Positions 35,390 to 42,965 of a stretch of DNA of 43,052 nt are shown here, in pieces. The notes under the pieces were generated by a model, which saw nothing but the letters and a program-made list of their open reading frames with translations, searched no databases and was not told where the DNA came from. How positions within the stretch are numbered: the first letter of the stretch is position 1; each line of letters begins with the position of its first letter. A program made the position numbers and the translations under genes. This DNA is from Acidimicrobiaceae bacterium (lineage in GTDB: Bacteria; Actinomycetota; Acidimicrobiia; Acidimicrobiales; Aldehydirespiratoraceae): assembly GCA_009843735.1 (NCBI GenBank), contig VYCW01000057.1:1-43052 (forward strand), written 5' to 3'.

Positions 35390-35451
35390 CCCTGATTGCC
35401 CTCCCGTTTGAGACCGATGAACCGGCGCCTAGCCGCATAACTCTGCCAGAT
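35390..35451 (-). repeat. Duplicated leader, copy before receptor 3
   Basis: Partner of 33322-33383, ungapped alignment over about 62 bases with the ribosome site at the same distance (9 bases). Beyond it the upstream sequences diverge, so the duplicated unit began about here. Confidence 0.6.
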
Positions 35452-35549
35452 GGAGACCGCTGCGGCCAGCCCATACCCCGATGTTCTTGCCCTGACATGC
35501 AGTTGTCCCCGTGATGTCGATTTCCTTCCGGCAGTCTCGCTGCGCCCCG

Positions 35550-36359
35550 TCAGGGATGCTGGCTGCTAACCGAGACCACTTCTCCGGTCATGTAGCCGGC
35601 GAGGTCGCTGGCCAGGAACACCATCACATTGGCCACCTCCCAGGGCTCGGCCGGCCGGCCGAAGGCCTCTTTATGGGCCAGGTCGTTCAGCAGCGCCTCG
35701 TCGGTGGTCTTGGCCAGGAACGGGTGCCAGGCCAGGCTGGGCGCCACGCAGTTGACCCTGATGCCGTGCTCGGCGGCCTCCAGCGCGGCGCAGCGGGTTA
35801 GGGCCATGACACCCGCCTTGGCTGCAGCGTAATGGGCCTGCTCGGTCTGGGCTCGCCAACCGACGACCGAGGCGTTGTTGACGACTGCGCCGCCGGCACC
35901 CTGCTCGATCATGAGGCGCAGCGCGGCCCGGGTGCACCGCATGGTCCCGTCCAGCGTCACCGAGAGCACGGCCGACCATTGCTCGTCGGTCATGTCCACC
36001 AGACGCGCCGATCCGCCCAGCCCCGCGTTGTTCATCATCACGTCGATACCCCCCAGCCGGTCCACCGCGGCGTCCATCAGCGCCTGGACATCGTCCTCGG
36101 AGGTCACATCGCAGCGCACCGCCGCGGGCCGCGACCCGGTGTCGGCCTCCAGCCGGTCGCAGGTGGCGGACAGGCGCCGCTCGTGGATGTCGGAGATGAG
36201 AACCCTGGCGCCCTCGACCAGCGCCCGGCGGGCGACAGCCGAGCCGATGCCCGCGCCGGCGGCGGCGGTGACCACCACCCGCCGGCCGTCCAACAGGCCC
36301 CGCCCGGGCGGCTCTGAGGGAGGCTCGGGCCAGGGCCACTGGCCGGGCTGGGAAGCCAT
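35550..36359 (-). CDS. ipdF: IpdF-like short-chain dehydrogenase
   Basis: 269 aa SDR. The cofactor motif is the unusual TAAAGAGIG (31-39); NNAGLGG (110-116); S164 within NNASVVGWRAQ; Y177-x3-K181 (YAAAK); and the C-terminus AGYMTGEVVSVSSQHP. These features match my memory of mycobacterial IpdF (Rv3559c), the 5-OH-HIP-CoA reductase of steroid C/D-ring breakdown, including the N-terminal HGLLxGK-like stretch (GRGLLDGRR). It starts 3 bases after the stop of the next SDR, so the two are co-transcribed. It lies 15 kb from ipdAB with an importer and siroheme genes between. Confidence 0.8.
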   Translation of the reverse strand: MASQPGQWPWPEPPSEPPGRGLLDGRRVVVTAAAGAGIGSAVARRALVEGARVLISDIHERRLSATCDRLEADTGSRPAAVRCDVTSEDDVQALMDAAVDRLGGIDVMMNNAGLGGSARLVDMTDEQWSAVLSVTLDGTMRCTRAALRLMIEQGAGGAVVNNASVVGWRAQTEQAHYAAAKAGVMALTRCAALEAAEHGIRVNCVAPSLAWHPFLAKTTDEALLNDLAHKEAFGRPAEPWEVANVMVFLASDLAGYMTGEVVSVSSQHP

Positions 36360-36362
36360 GGT

Positions 36363-37274
36363 TCAGCCCTCGGCCATCTCGGCCATGCGCCGCTCGAGAT
36401 CGGCGATCATCGGGTTCGGCTCCTGGCCGATGGTGTTCGGCAGCACTTCGGCGATCTCGTCCGGTGTCCACCGGTCGCCGGCCGACCACATCGACCGAAC
36501 CTCCTCCGGCTGGTTCCAGACCGAGATCCGCCTCCCAACGACGGTGTAGATCTGGGCGTTGATGTGCCGGCCGGCGTCGCTGAGGAGATAGACGGCCATG
36601 GGAGCCACCGCCTCGGGCTCGCCCGTCTCGATCTCGAAGGGCACGTTCTCGCTCATCCGGGTGCGGGCCGTCGGGGCGATGCAGTTGGCGTTGATCGCCG
36701 GGCCGCCCCGCAGCCGGATGGAGGCCGCGGTCATGGCGGCCGAACGGGTGAGGCTCACGATGCCGCCCTTGGCCGCCGAGTAGTTGGCCTGAGCGGTCGA
36801 GGCCGAGAACGCCCCGGAGGTGAACCCGACCAGCGAACCGCCCGAGGGCTGCTTGCGCATCCTTGCCAGCGCGGCCCGGTACACGTTGAAGTGGCCCTTG
36901 AGGTGGACGGCCACCACGTGGTCCCACTCGTCCTCGCTCATGTTGAACAGCATCCGCTCCCGCAGCACTCCCGCCGGGCACACCACGCCGTCGATGCTCC
37001 CCCACTGATCGCAGGCCGCCTCCACGATGCCGGCGCCCACATCGAATCGGGACACGTCGCCCGCCACCGCGATCGCCTCGCCGCCGGTAGCCCGGATCGC
37101 TTCCACGGCCGACTCGGCGACCTCGCTCGATGGGTCCGAGCCGTCGAGGGTGACGCCGTAGTCCGCCACCACCACGCTGGCTCCCTCAGCCGCGCAGGCC
37201 AGTGACACCGCCCGCCCGATGCCGCCGCCGCCGCCGGTGACCGCGATGGCCTTGCCCGCGAGGTGCCCGCTCAC
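36363..37274 (-). CDS. Short-chain dehydrogenase with C-terminal extension (Rv3548c-like)
   Basis: 303 aa SDR: TGGGGGIG (13-20), S153, Y165-x3-K169 (YSAAK). The usual NNAG is CPAG (VVCPAGVL, 98-105). RMLFNMSEDEWDHVVAVHLKGHF and a C-terminal tail of about 60 residues (WTPDEIAEVLPNTIG) are like Rv3548c, a neighbour of ipdAB in mycobacteria, and like the SDR part of peroxisomal multifunctional enzymes. Probably a 3-hydroxyacyl-CoA-type dehydrogenase. GTG start; 36 bases from the flotillin gene upstream. The tail may help dimerisation. Substrate inferred only from neighbours. Confidence 0.8.
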   Translation of the reverse strand: MSGHLAGKAIAVTGGGGGIGRAVSLACAAEGASVVVADYGVTLDGSDPSSEVAESAVEAIRATGGEAIAVAGDVSRFDVGAGIVEAACDQWGSIDGVVCPAGVLRERMLFNMSEDEWDHVVAVHLKGHFNVYRAALARMRKQPSGGSLVGFTSGAFSASTAQANYSAAKGGIVSLTRSAAMTAASIRLRGGPAINANCIAPTARTRMSENVPFEIETGEPEAVAPMAVYLLSDAGRHINAQIYTVVGRRISVWNQPEEVRSMWSAGDRWTPDEIAEVLPNTIGQEPNPMIADLERRMAEMAEG

Positions 37275-37310
37275 GCTGTCTCGCCTAGGGACTGCTCCAG
37301 CGATGGGGTT

Positions 37311-38621
37311 CTAACGCTCGTCGCCCTGCTCGCGCTCGTGGCGACGCAACGAGGCCAGGATGTCCACCCCGGTGGCGGCCTCGATCTGCTCGGTCATGGC
37401 CACCAGCGACGCCGGGAGCTGGCTCATGAGCCCGGGAATGCCTCCGCGGGAGCCTCCGTCGCCGTTGCCGTCGCCGTTCCCGCCCCCGCCGGCGCCGGTG
37501 TCGACGACCGCGACCCGGTCTATGGACACGTTCTGCACGGTGGCGACGATCTTGTCGATCAGGTCGGGCAGCATGTTGAGGACCAGCACATCGTGGCCGT
37601 CGGCGCCGGCCGCCTGGTACTGGTCCGTGAGGCGCTTGAACACCTCGACCTGGGCCTTGCCGTCCTCGACGATGGTGGCCGCCTCGGCCTGGGCTTGGAG
37701 CTGGCGGGCCTCGAGGTCGGCGCGGGCCGGCACCACCACGTCGGCCTCCACCCGGCGCTTCTCCAGCTCGATGCGCTCGGATTCCAGCTCCTGGCTGGCG
37801 ACCGCCTTGGCCGTCTCGCCGGCCACCAGAGCCTCCTCCTCGCGTGCCCTTGAGATGGCCTCCAGCTCGGCGGTGCGCACCCGCAGCGCGTTCTGCTCCT
37901 CGACGATCTTCTTGTCGGCCTCGATCTGGGCGACCTGCGCGGCGCGGCGGGCGGCCGCCTCGGCCTGTTCGGACTCCGCCTCGCGGTCGGCCTCGGCCAC
38001 CCGGGCGTCCTTCTTCACCTGGGCGGTGAGGCGCCGGCCCACCGACTCGAGGTAGTTCACGTCGTCGGTGACGTTCTGGATCTTGAGCACGTCGAGTTCG
38101 AGGCCGAGCGTCTTGATGTCGTCGTCGGCCTCGTCGATGAGCTGCTGGCTGAACTTGAGCCGGTCCTCGTTGACCTCCTCGGGGGACATGGTGGCCAGCA
38201 CGCCTCGCAGGTTGGCCTCGAGGGTCTCCTTGGCGATCTTGCCGATGTGCACGTGGTCGACGTGGAGGAAGCGCTCGGCGGCGTTCTCCAGCAGGCCCTC
38301 GCCGCTCGACACCTTCACGTTGGCGATGCCCATGACATTCAGTGGTATGGCGCCACGCGAGTAGGCGTTGGTGACCGACACCTCCAGCGGGATGGTGTTG
38401 AGGTCCATCCAGGCAACCCGCTCGATCAGCGGGATCCGCAGGGTGCGCCCGCCCTTGAGGATCCGGTAGCCCACGGTGCGCCCGTCGGAGAGGGCCCGCT
38501 TGCGACCCGAGATGACCGCCACCCGGTTGGGCGGGCAGATCACGATCAGGGACTTGACGATCAGGATCACGAAGAACACGGCCAACGCCAAGGCGATGCC
38601 GGCCACGATTGCTGAGGACAT
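37311..38621 (-). CDS. Flotillin-like SPFH/band-7 protein
   Basis: 436 aa membrane-anchored scaffold protein of lipid-ordered domains. One N-terminal helix (about 4-28) is followed by CPPNRVAVISGRKR and an SPFH domain (to about 190), then a long Glu/Ala/Arg-rich coiled coil (about 195-330) with EAEAAARRAAQVAQIEADKK, and a C-terminal Gly/Asn/Asp-rich linker. The length fits flotillins. ATG at 38621 with GGGAGGGAAGG before it; an ACGCGC-CTC-GCGCGT palindrome (38637-38651) just upstream might be an operator. Its partner NfeD-like gene precedes it by 140 bases, the usual bacterial pairing. Confidence 0.9.
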   Translation of the reverse strand: MSSAIVAGIALALAVFFVILIVKSLIVICPPNRVAVISGRKRALSDGRTVGYRILKGGRTLRIPLIERVAWMDLNTIPLEVSVTNAYSRGAIPLNVMGIANVKVSSGEGLLENAAERFLHVDHVHIGKIAKETLEANLRGVLATMSPEEVNEDRLKFSQQLIDEADDDIKTLGLELDVLKIQNVTDDVNYLESVGRRLTAQVKKDARVAEADREAESEQAEAAARRAAQVAQIEADKKIVEEQNALRVRTAELEAISRAREEEALVAGETAKAVASQELESERIELEKRRVEADVVVPARADLEARQLQAQAEAATIVEDGKAQVEVFKRLTDQYQAAGADGHDVLVLNMLPDLIDKIVATVQNVSIDRVAVVDTGAGGGGNGDGNGDGGSRGGIPGLMSQLPASLVAMTEQIEAATGVDILASLRRHEREQGDER

Positions 38622-38761
38622 TGCGCCTTCCCTCCCACGCGCCTCGCGCGTATTGAAAGCCCGCTGCCCAGCCGAGCGTACCAGCCCCGCCCGGTCGCCA
38701 GCCAGGGTCGTTCCGGGGTCAGCGACACCGAACAAGCTGGAGCTAACCCCTCCCGGGTCGG

Positions 38762-39301
38762 TTATTCCAGTTCGGGGTCCAGGCGGGTCACCAGGGCGAC
38801 GCCGCCCTCGATCCGCACGACGATGACTCGGGCGCCGGCCTCGATGAGTTTGCCCTCGTCGAGGGGATCGATGGGGGCGGCCGTCATCTGGCTGCGAGCG
38901 CCGGCCACGGTCAGCACGATGCGGCCCCGTCGCTCGTTCGACATGGGCAGCGAGACCCGGGCGATGCTGCCCTCGATCTCGCGGTCGCTGACCTCGCTGG
39001 AGGCCTCGCTGCGACGCAGGTAGGCGAAGGCGGCGCTGTTGAGCGCTCCGGCCAGCACCCCGACCACGACCGCCATGAGCAGCGTGAAGATCGCGCCGGT
39101 TCCGAGCCACTGCGAGACCAGCCCGGTCGCACCGAAGAAGGTGGCTACGAAGGCCAGGCTGCTCAGCGGGATGATCGTGAAGACCTCCGACAGCCCGTCC
39201 GCTTCGCCGCCCATCTCCATCTCGCTGTCGCCGCCGGTAAACACGAACCACAGCAGCAGCGGGGCCCCGGCCGCCAGCATGAACGCGTAGAGCCAGGTCA
39301 T
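38762..39301 (-). CDS. NfeD-like membrane protein with OB-fold
   Basis: 179 aa. Hydrophobic helices at about 2-20, 41-63 and 69-95 are followed by a soluble C-terminal domain of about 80 residues that looks like the NfeD OB-fold (RVSLPMSNERRGRIVLTV...GARVIVVRIEGGVALV). NfeD proteins assist flotillins in membrane domains. ATG at 39301 starts at the first helix. The 123-base divergent gap upstream (39302-39424) has TAGTAT (39389-39394) as a possible -10 for the plus-strand cyclase gene and nothing clear on this strand. Confidence 0.85.
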   Translation of the reverse strand: MTWLYAFMLAAGAPLLLWFVFTGGDSEMEMGGEADGLSEVFTIIPLSSLAFVATFFGATGLVSQWLGTGAIFTLLMAVVVGVLAGALNSAAFAYLRRSEASSEVSDREIEGSIARVSLPMSNERRGRIVLTVAGARSQMTAAPIDPLDEGKLIEAGARVIVVRIEGGVALVTRLDPELE

Positions 39302-39424
39302 GGCCCGGCCACTCCCCCGCCGGGCAACCCCGGGCACCCGGGCGACAGCCGTCCCAGCGCCGAGATCAGACCGATCATGGTCCAAAGCTAGTATCCCGGC
39401 CGTGCCGTCCGCACCGAGTATCCC

Positions 39425-40387
39425 ATGAGCTTCACGGATGCCTTCTTCGCCCTTCGCGACGAGGTCCGCAACTGGGGACGCTGGGGCGACGACGATCGCC
39501 TCGGAACGCTCAACCTGATCACCGACGACGCAGTGGCCCACGCCGCCTCGCTTGTTCGGAGCGGGCGCCGGGTCTCGTGCGCGCTCGATCTCAAGCACTC
39601 CGGTGGCGTGCAGATCGGCCAGATGCACGGCCGGATCAACCCGCTGCATGCCATGGTGAAGATCCACAGTCCCGACCTCGGCGACGCCGACGGCAAGGGC
39701 ATGGTCGCCCACTTCTCCGACGACATCGTGACCATGCCCCTGCAGGCCGCCACCCACTGGGACGGCCTGTCCCACGTGAGCTACGACAACACGCTCTACA
39801 ACGGCGTGCCCGTCTCTTCGATCAATCCCATGGGCGGAGCCACCGTGCTGGGAATCGAGAACGTCCGCCACCTCACCGGCCGGGGCGTGCTGCTCGACGT
39901 CTGCGCGGCCAAGGGTCTCGAGCGGCTCGCGAGCGACCACGAGGTGACCGCCGACGACCTCGACGAGGCAGCCGAGCACGGGCGGGTGACCATGCGCCCC
40001 GGAGACATCGTTCTGCTGCGCACCGGGCGGATCCAGGTCTTCCGCGAGATGGGTGCGCTGCCCTACGTGACCGGACCCGACGCCGACGGCACCAGCCCCG
40101 GCCCCGGGTTCGACGCGGTGCGCTGGTTCCATCGCAATGATGTGGCCGCGGTCGCCGACGACACCTACATCTTCGAGGTGTTCCCCGGGCCGAACTGGGA
40201 CGACGCGCTGGGCGTCCACTGCGCGCACGTGGTGGACATGGGCATGACCCAGGGCCAGAACTGGGACCTTGAAGCCCTGGCCGAGGCCTGCGCCGACGCG
40301 GGCCGCTACGAGTTCCTGCTCCAAGCCAACCCGGAGCCGTTCGTGGGGGGCTGCGGCTCGCCCGTCAACCCGGTGGCGGTGCTCTAG
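39425..40387 (+). CDS. Cyclase-family (kynurenine-formamidase-like) metal hydrolase
   Basis: 320 aa. The metal-binding motif is THWDGLSH (110-117), matching the HxGTHxDxxxH pattern of Pfam Cyclase, with the first glycine replaced by alanine (QAATHWDG). Members hydrolyse amides or lactones: N-formylkynurenine, cyclic imides, isatin. Conserved C-terminal parts are GVHCAHVVDMGMTQGQNWDLEALAE. It is the longer type seen in actinobacteria. Followed by the ribokinase gene; a GC-rich inverted repeat at 40389-40415 may end its message. Substrate not predictable. Confidence 0.88.
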   Translation: MSFTDAFFALRDEVRNWGRWGDDDRLGTLNLITDDAVAHAASLVRSGRRVSCALDLKHSGGVQIGQMHGRINPLHAMVKIHSPDLGDADGKGMVAHFSDDIVTMPLQAATHWDGLSHVSYDNTLYNGVPVSSINPMGGATVLGIENVRHLTGRGVLLDVCAAKGLERLASDHEVTADDLDEAAEHGRVTMRPGDIVLLRTGRIQVFREMGALPYVTGPDADGTSPGPGFDAVRWFHRNDVAAVADDTYIFEVFPGPNWDDALGVHCAHVVDMGMTQGQNWDLEALAEACADAGRYEFLLQANPEPFVGGCGSPVNPVAVL

Positions 40388-40427
40388 CGACCGTCCCGCG
40401 GGCGGGCCCCGGTCCAGCAGGCCGTCC

Positions 40428-40433
40428 TAGAAT
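40428..40433 (+). promoter_or_regulatory. -10-like element of the ribokinase gene (leaderless)
   Basis: TAGAAT, ending 6 bases before the ATG at 40440, puts the transcript start at the start codon. No -35 consensus at 17 bases upstream. Confidence 0.45.
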
Positions 40434-40439
40434 GAGACC

Positions 40440-41381
40440 ATGGCCGGCGACCTTCGGGAAGGGCCGGAGATTGCGGTCGTAGGCAGCGCCAACCTCGACC
40501 TGGTGGTGGAGGTGGCGACCATCCCGGTGCCGGGCGAGACGGTGCTGGGCGGCGATCTGCGACGCATTCCCGGCGGCAAGGGCGCCAACCAGGCCGTCGC
40601 CGCGGCCCGCCTGGGCCGGCGGGTGGCCATGGTCGGGCGGGTCGGTGACGACGACGCGGGCACGACGCTGCGGTCGGCGATGGATGCGGCCGGGGTCGAC
40701 ACGACCTGGCTGCTGAACACCGACGCCACTCCCAGCGGGACCGCCCTGATCGCGGTGGCCGCCGACGGCGACAACGCCATCGTGGTGAGCCCGGGCGCCA
40801 ACGGGAGGGTCAGCTCAGCCGACGTGGCGAGCTCGGCCGGAGTCCTCGGCGCGGCCGCGGTGGTGCTACTGCAGCTGGAGGTGCCACTAGAGGCGGTTGC
40901 GGCTGCGGTGCGGCACGCCCGCGGCATGGTGGTGCTCAACCCGGCCCCTGCTCCAACCGCCATGCTGCCGGACGATCTGCTCGACGGCGTGGACGTGATC
41001 GTGCCCAACCAGACCGAGCTGGCCACCCTGGCTGGTTACACCGGGCTGTCGGCCATCGGCGAGGTCGATCCGGACACGGCCGTCGCCCTGGCCCGCGGCT
41101 TGCCGGTCGCGGCTGCGGTGGTGACCCTGGGAGCAGCCGGCGCAATGGTCGTTACCCCCGCCGACGCCACCCATGTGCCCGCGCCGGCGGTCGAGCCGGT
41201 GGACACCACCGCGGCCGGGGACGCATTCTGCGGGGCGCTTGCCGACGCCTTGGTCGACGGTGCCGACCTGGTGGGGGCTACCGAGTGGGCCGTCCGGGTG
41301 GGCGCCGCGGCCACCCTGCGCCCAGGCGCCCAGCCCTCGCTGCCCACCGCCGCGGAAGTCGATCGATTGCTCGGTGCGTAG
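40440..41381 (+). CDS. rbsK: Ribokinase
   Basis: 313 aa PfkB-family kinase: D-ribose plus ATP gives ribose 5-phosphate. GGKGANQAVAAARLG (45-59) is the PfkB signature 1, NQTE (190-193) the signature-region acidic site, and DTTAAGDAF (255-263) the anion-hole/catalytic-base motif 2 with D261. The start has a leaderless-type promoter. Nine bases separate it from the nucleoside hydrolase gene, so ribose set free from nucleosides by that enzyme can be phosphorylated by this one; together they make a nucleoside-salvage unit. Confidence 0.93.
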   Translation: MAGDLREGPEIAVVGSANLDLVVEVATIPVPGETVLGGDLRRIPGGKGANQAVAAARLGRRVAMVGRVGDDDAGTTLRSAMDAAGVDTTWLLNTDATPSGTALIAVAADGDNAIVVSPGANGRVSSADVASSAGVLGAAAVVLLQLEVPLEAVAAAVRHARGMVVLNPAPAPTAMLPDDLLDGVDVIVPNQTELATLAGYTGLSAIGEVDPDTAVALARGLPVAAAVVTLGAAGAMVVTPADATHVPAPAVEPVDTTAAGDAFCGALADALVDGADLVGATEWAVRVGAAATLRPGAQPSLPTAAEVDRLLGA

Positions 41382-41384
41382 GCT
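41379..41384 (+). promoter_or_regulatory. -10-like element overlapping the rbsK stop
   Basis: TAGGCT ends 6 bases before the ATG at 41391, and its TAG is the rbsK stop codon. It may give the nucleoside hydrolase its own leaderless transcript inside the operon. Confidence 0.4.
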
Positions 41385-41390
41385 CGAACG

Positions 41391-42344
41391 ATGACCGCCG
41401 AAGCCGTGACCTCCCGTCCCAGGATCGTGCTCGACTGCGACCCGGGACTGGACGACGCCATCGCCATCCTCACCGCCGCCCACTTCGGCGAGCTGCTGGG
41501 GATCACCACCGTCAACGGCAACGTCGGCATCGAGCACACCACCCACAACGCGCTGGCCACCGCGCAGGTCGCCGGCCTTGACGTGCCCGTGCACCGGGGC
41601 GCGGCCCGCCCGCTGATCGCTCCCACCATGGACGCGGCCCGCATCCACGGAGCCACCGGCCTGGGCGACGTGACCCTGCCCGGGCTCACCCGCTCGGTCG
41701 CCTCCACCGACGCCGTGGCCTTCCTCTGCGACACGGCCCGGTCCATCGACGACTTGCACCTGGTAGCGGTGGGTCCCCTTACGAACGTCGCCCTCGCGCT
41801 GCGACGCGACCCGGACCTGCGCAGCCGCCTGGCCGGCCTCACGATCATGGGCGGCGGCGCCCACGCCGGGAACGTCACCCCGGTGGCTGAGTTCAACGTC
41901 TGGGCCGATCCCGAGGCGGCCGCCATCGTGTTCAACGAGGCGGCCCCGCTCACCATGGTCGGCCTCGACGTCACCCACAAGGTCCTGCTGGGCGGCGACG
42001 AGGCGGCCCGGATGCGCTCAACCGGCACCCCGGCAGCCGGCTTCGCGGCCAGCCTCCTGGACTTCGCCTACGCCCGGTGCCGCGAGTTCGGCCTGGAAGC
42101 GGCCCCGGTGCATGACGCCACCGCCATCATCGCGGTAACCCACCCCCACCTGTTCCGCCGGTCGAACCACCCGGTGGCGGTGGAACTGCATGGCGAGCAC
42201 ACCCGCGGCATGACCGTGACCGACGTGCGCCCGCCGGCTGCTATCGCCGCGGAGGCGGCCCCGCCGCCCGTTCACGACGTCGTGTGGGACGCCGACGCCT
42301 CAGCCGTGATCGACCTGATCGTCGAGGCGGTGGTCAGCTACTAG
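41391..42344 (+). CDS. Inosine/uridine-preferring nucleoside hydrolase
   Basis: 317 aa. Hydrolyses the N-glycosidic bond of nucleosides to base and ribose. The N-terminal DCDPGLDDAIA motif (15-25) supplies the Ca2+-binding aspartates, with NGNVG (43-47), VAVGPLTNVALAL and MGGGAHAGNVTPVAEFNVWADPEAA completing the site, and HDATAI near the C-terminus. Length is normal. Its stop overlaps the convergent unknown gene within CTAG (42341-42344). Confidence 0.93.
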   Translation: MTAEAVTSRPRIVLDCDPGLDDAIAILTAAHFGELLGITTVNGNVGIEHTTHNALATAQVAGLDVPVHRGAARPLIAPTMDAARIHGATGLGDVTLPGLTRSVASTDAVAFLCDTARSIDDLHLVAVGPLTNVALALRRDPDLRSRLAGLTIMGGGAHAGNVTPVAEFNVWADPEAAAIVFNEAAPLTMVGLDVTHKVLLGGDEAARMRSTGTPAAGFAASLLDFAYARCREFGLEAAPVHDATAIIAVTHPHLFRRSNHPVAVELHGEHTRGMTVTDVRPPAAIAAEAAPPPVHDVVWDADASAVIDLIVEAVVSY

Positions 42345-42832
42345 CCCGGGCGGTGAACCTCGGCCAGCCAGTGGTCCTCGATCTCGATGGGGCACAGCGC
42401 CCAGCACGCCGCCAGCAGCCACTCGAGCACCTCGTCGTGGGCCGCACCCGGCATCGGATGGACGACGATGCCGTGCTTGGCGTGGTCCTGAACCTTGCGC
42501 CAGCCCGGAGGCAGCGGCAGCCCGGCGTCGCGTAGCCGGTTCAGCGCCTTGGGGCCCGCCCCATGGGCCACGCCCACCGTCGGCTGCGAGTCGCCGGAAT
42601 CCCCCCGGGGCGGGGTCCACGTCGCCATGGGCACCGCCGGCCCACGACCGGAGAACCACCGGTCCAGCGCCGTCGGCGCAGGCAGCCTGTCGATCTGATC
42701 GTCCCGCAGGCCGGGACCGATGTTGATCCAGCCCAGCCCATCGCCCCGGGCCGCCAAGGCCTGCATGGCCCGCACCACCGCTGACGGGTCAGACGACTCG
42801 AAAGCCACCGTCTCGCTACTGAACGAGCCCAC
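42341..42832 (-). CDS. Conserved-looking protein of unknown function
   Basis: 163 aa, no signal peptide or membrane helix. It begins with a short acidic stretch, contains INIGPGLRDDQID, PMATWTPPRG and a VGVAHGAGPKALNRLRDAGLPLPPGW segment, and ends with a Trp-rich WLLAACWALCPIEIEDHWLAEVH. I recognise no family. The GTG at 42832 has TACGGT 8 bases upstream (42841-42846), a near-leaderless arrangement. The codon use is like that of the neighbours, so it is probably real. The palindromic repeats begin 20 bases upstream of its start. Confidence 0.6.
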   Translation of the reverse strand: MGSFSSETVAFESSDPSAVVRAMQALAARGDGLGWINIGPGLRDDQIDRLPAPTALDRWFSGRGPAVPMATWTPPRGDSGDSQPTVGVAHGAGPKALNRLRDAGLPLPPGWRKVQDHAKHGIVVHPMPGAAHDEVLEWLLAACWALCPIEIEDHWLAEVHRPG

Positions 42833-42851
42833 GACTCCGAACCGTACCGCC

Positions 42852-42939
42852 GCGCCAGGCCGGCGGGTGGCGACGAGTCAGATGACCGACGAATAGGGCG
42901 AAGCCCGTGTCGGTCATCTCGGCTCGGCGACAGGACCCG
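42852..42939. repeat. Long palindromic repeat, copy 1
   Basis: 88 bases whose strands fold back: GGCCGGCGGGT near its start pairs with ACCCGCCGGCC just past its end, GATGACCGAC pairs with GTCGGTCATC, and GGGC-GAA-GCCC forms the tip. Copy 2 begins 114 bases later. No gene is seen here. Confidence 0.85.
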
Positions 42940-42965
42940 CCGGCCGGGACGAGTAAGTGCACGGT

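Noticed and set aside
33461-35395. 644-codon plus-strand open frame opposite receptor 3
   Set aside because: Antisense shadow of a well-supported lipoprotein gene; the same happens opposite receptors 1 and 2.
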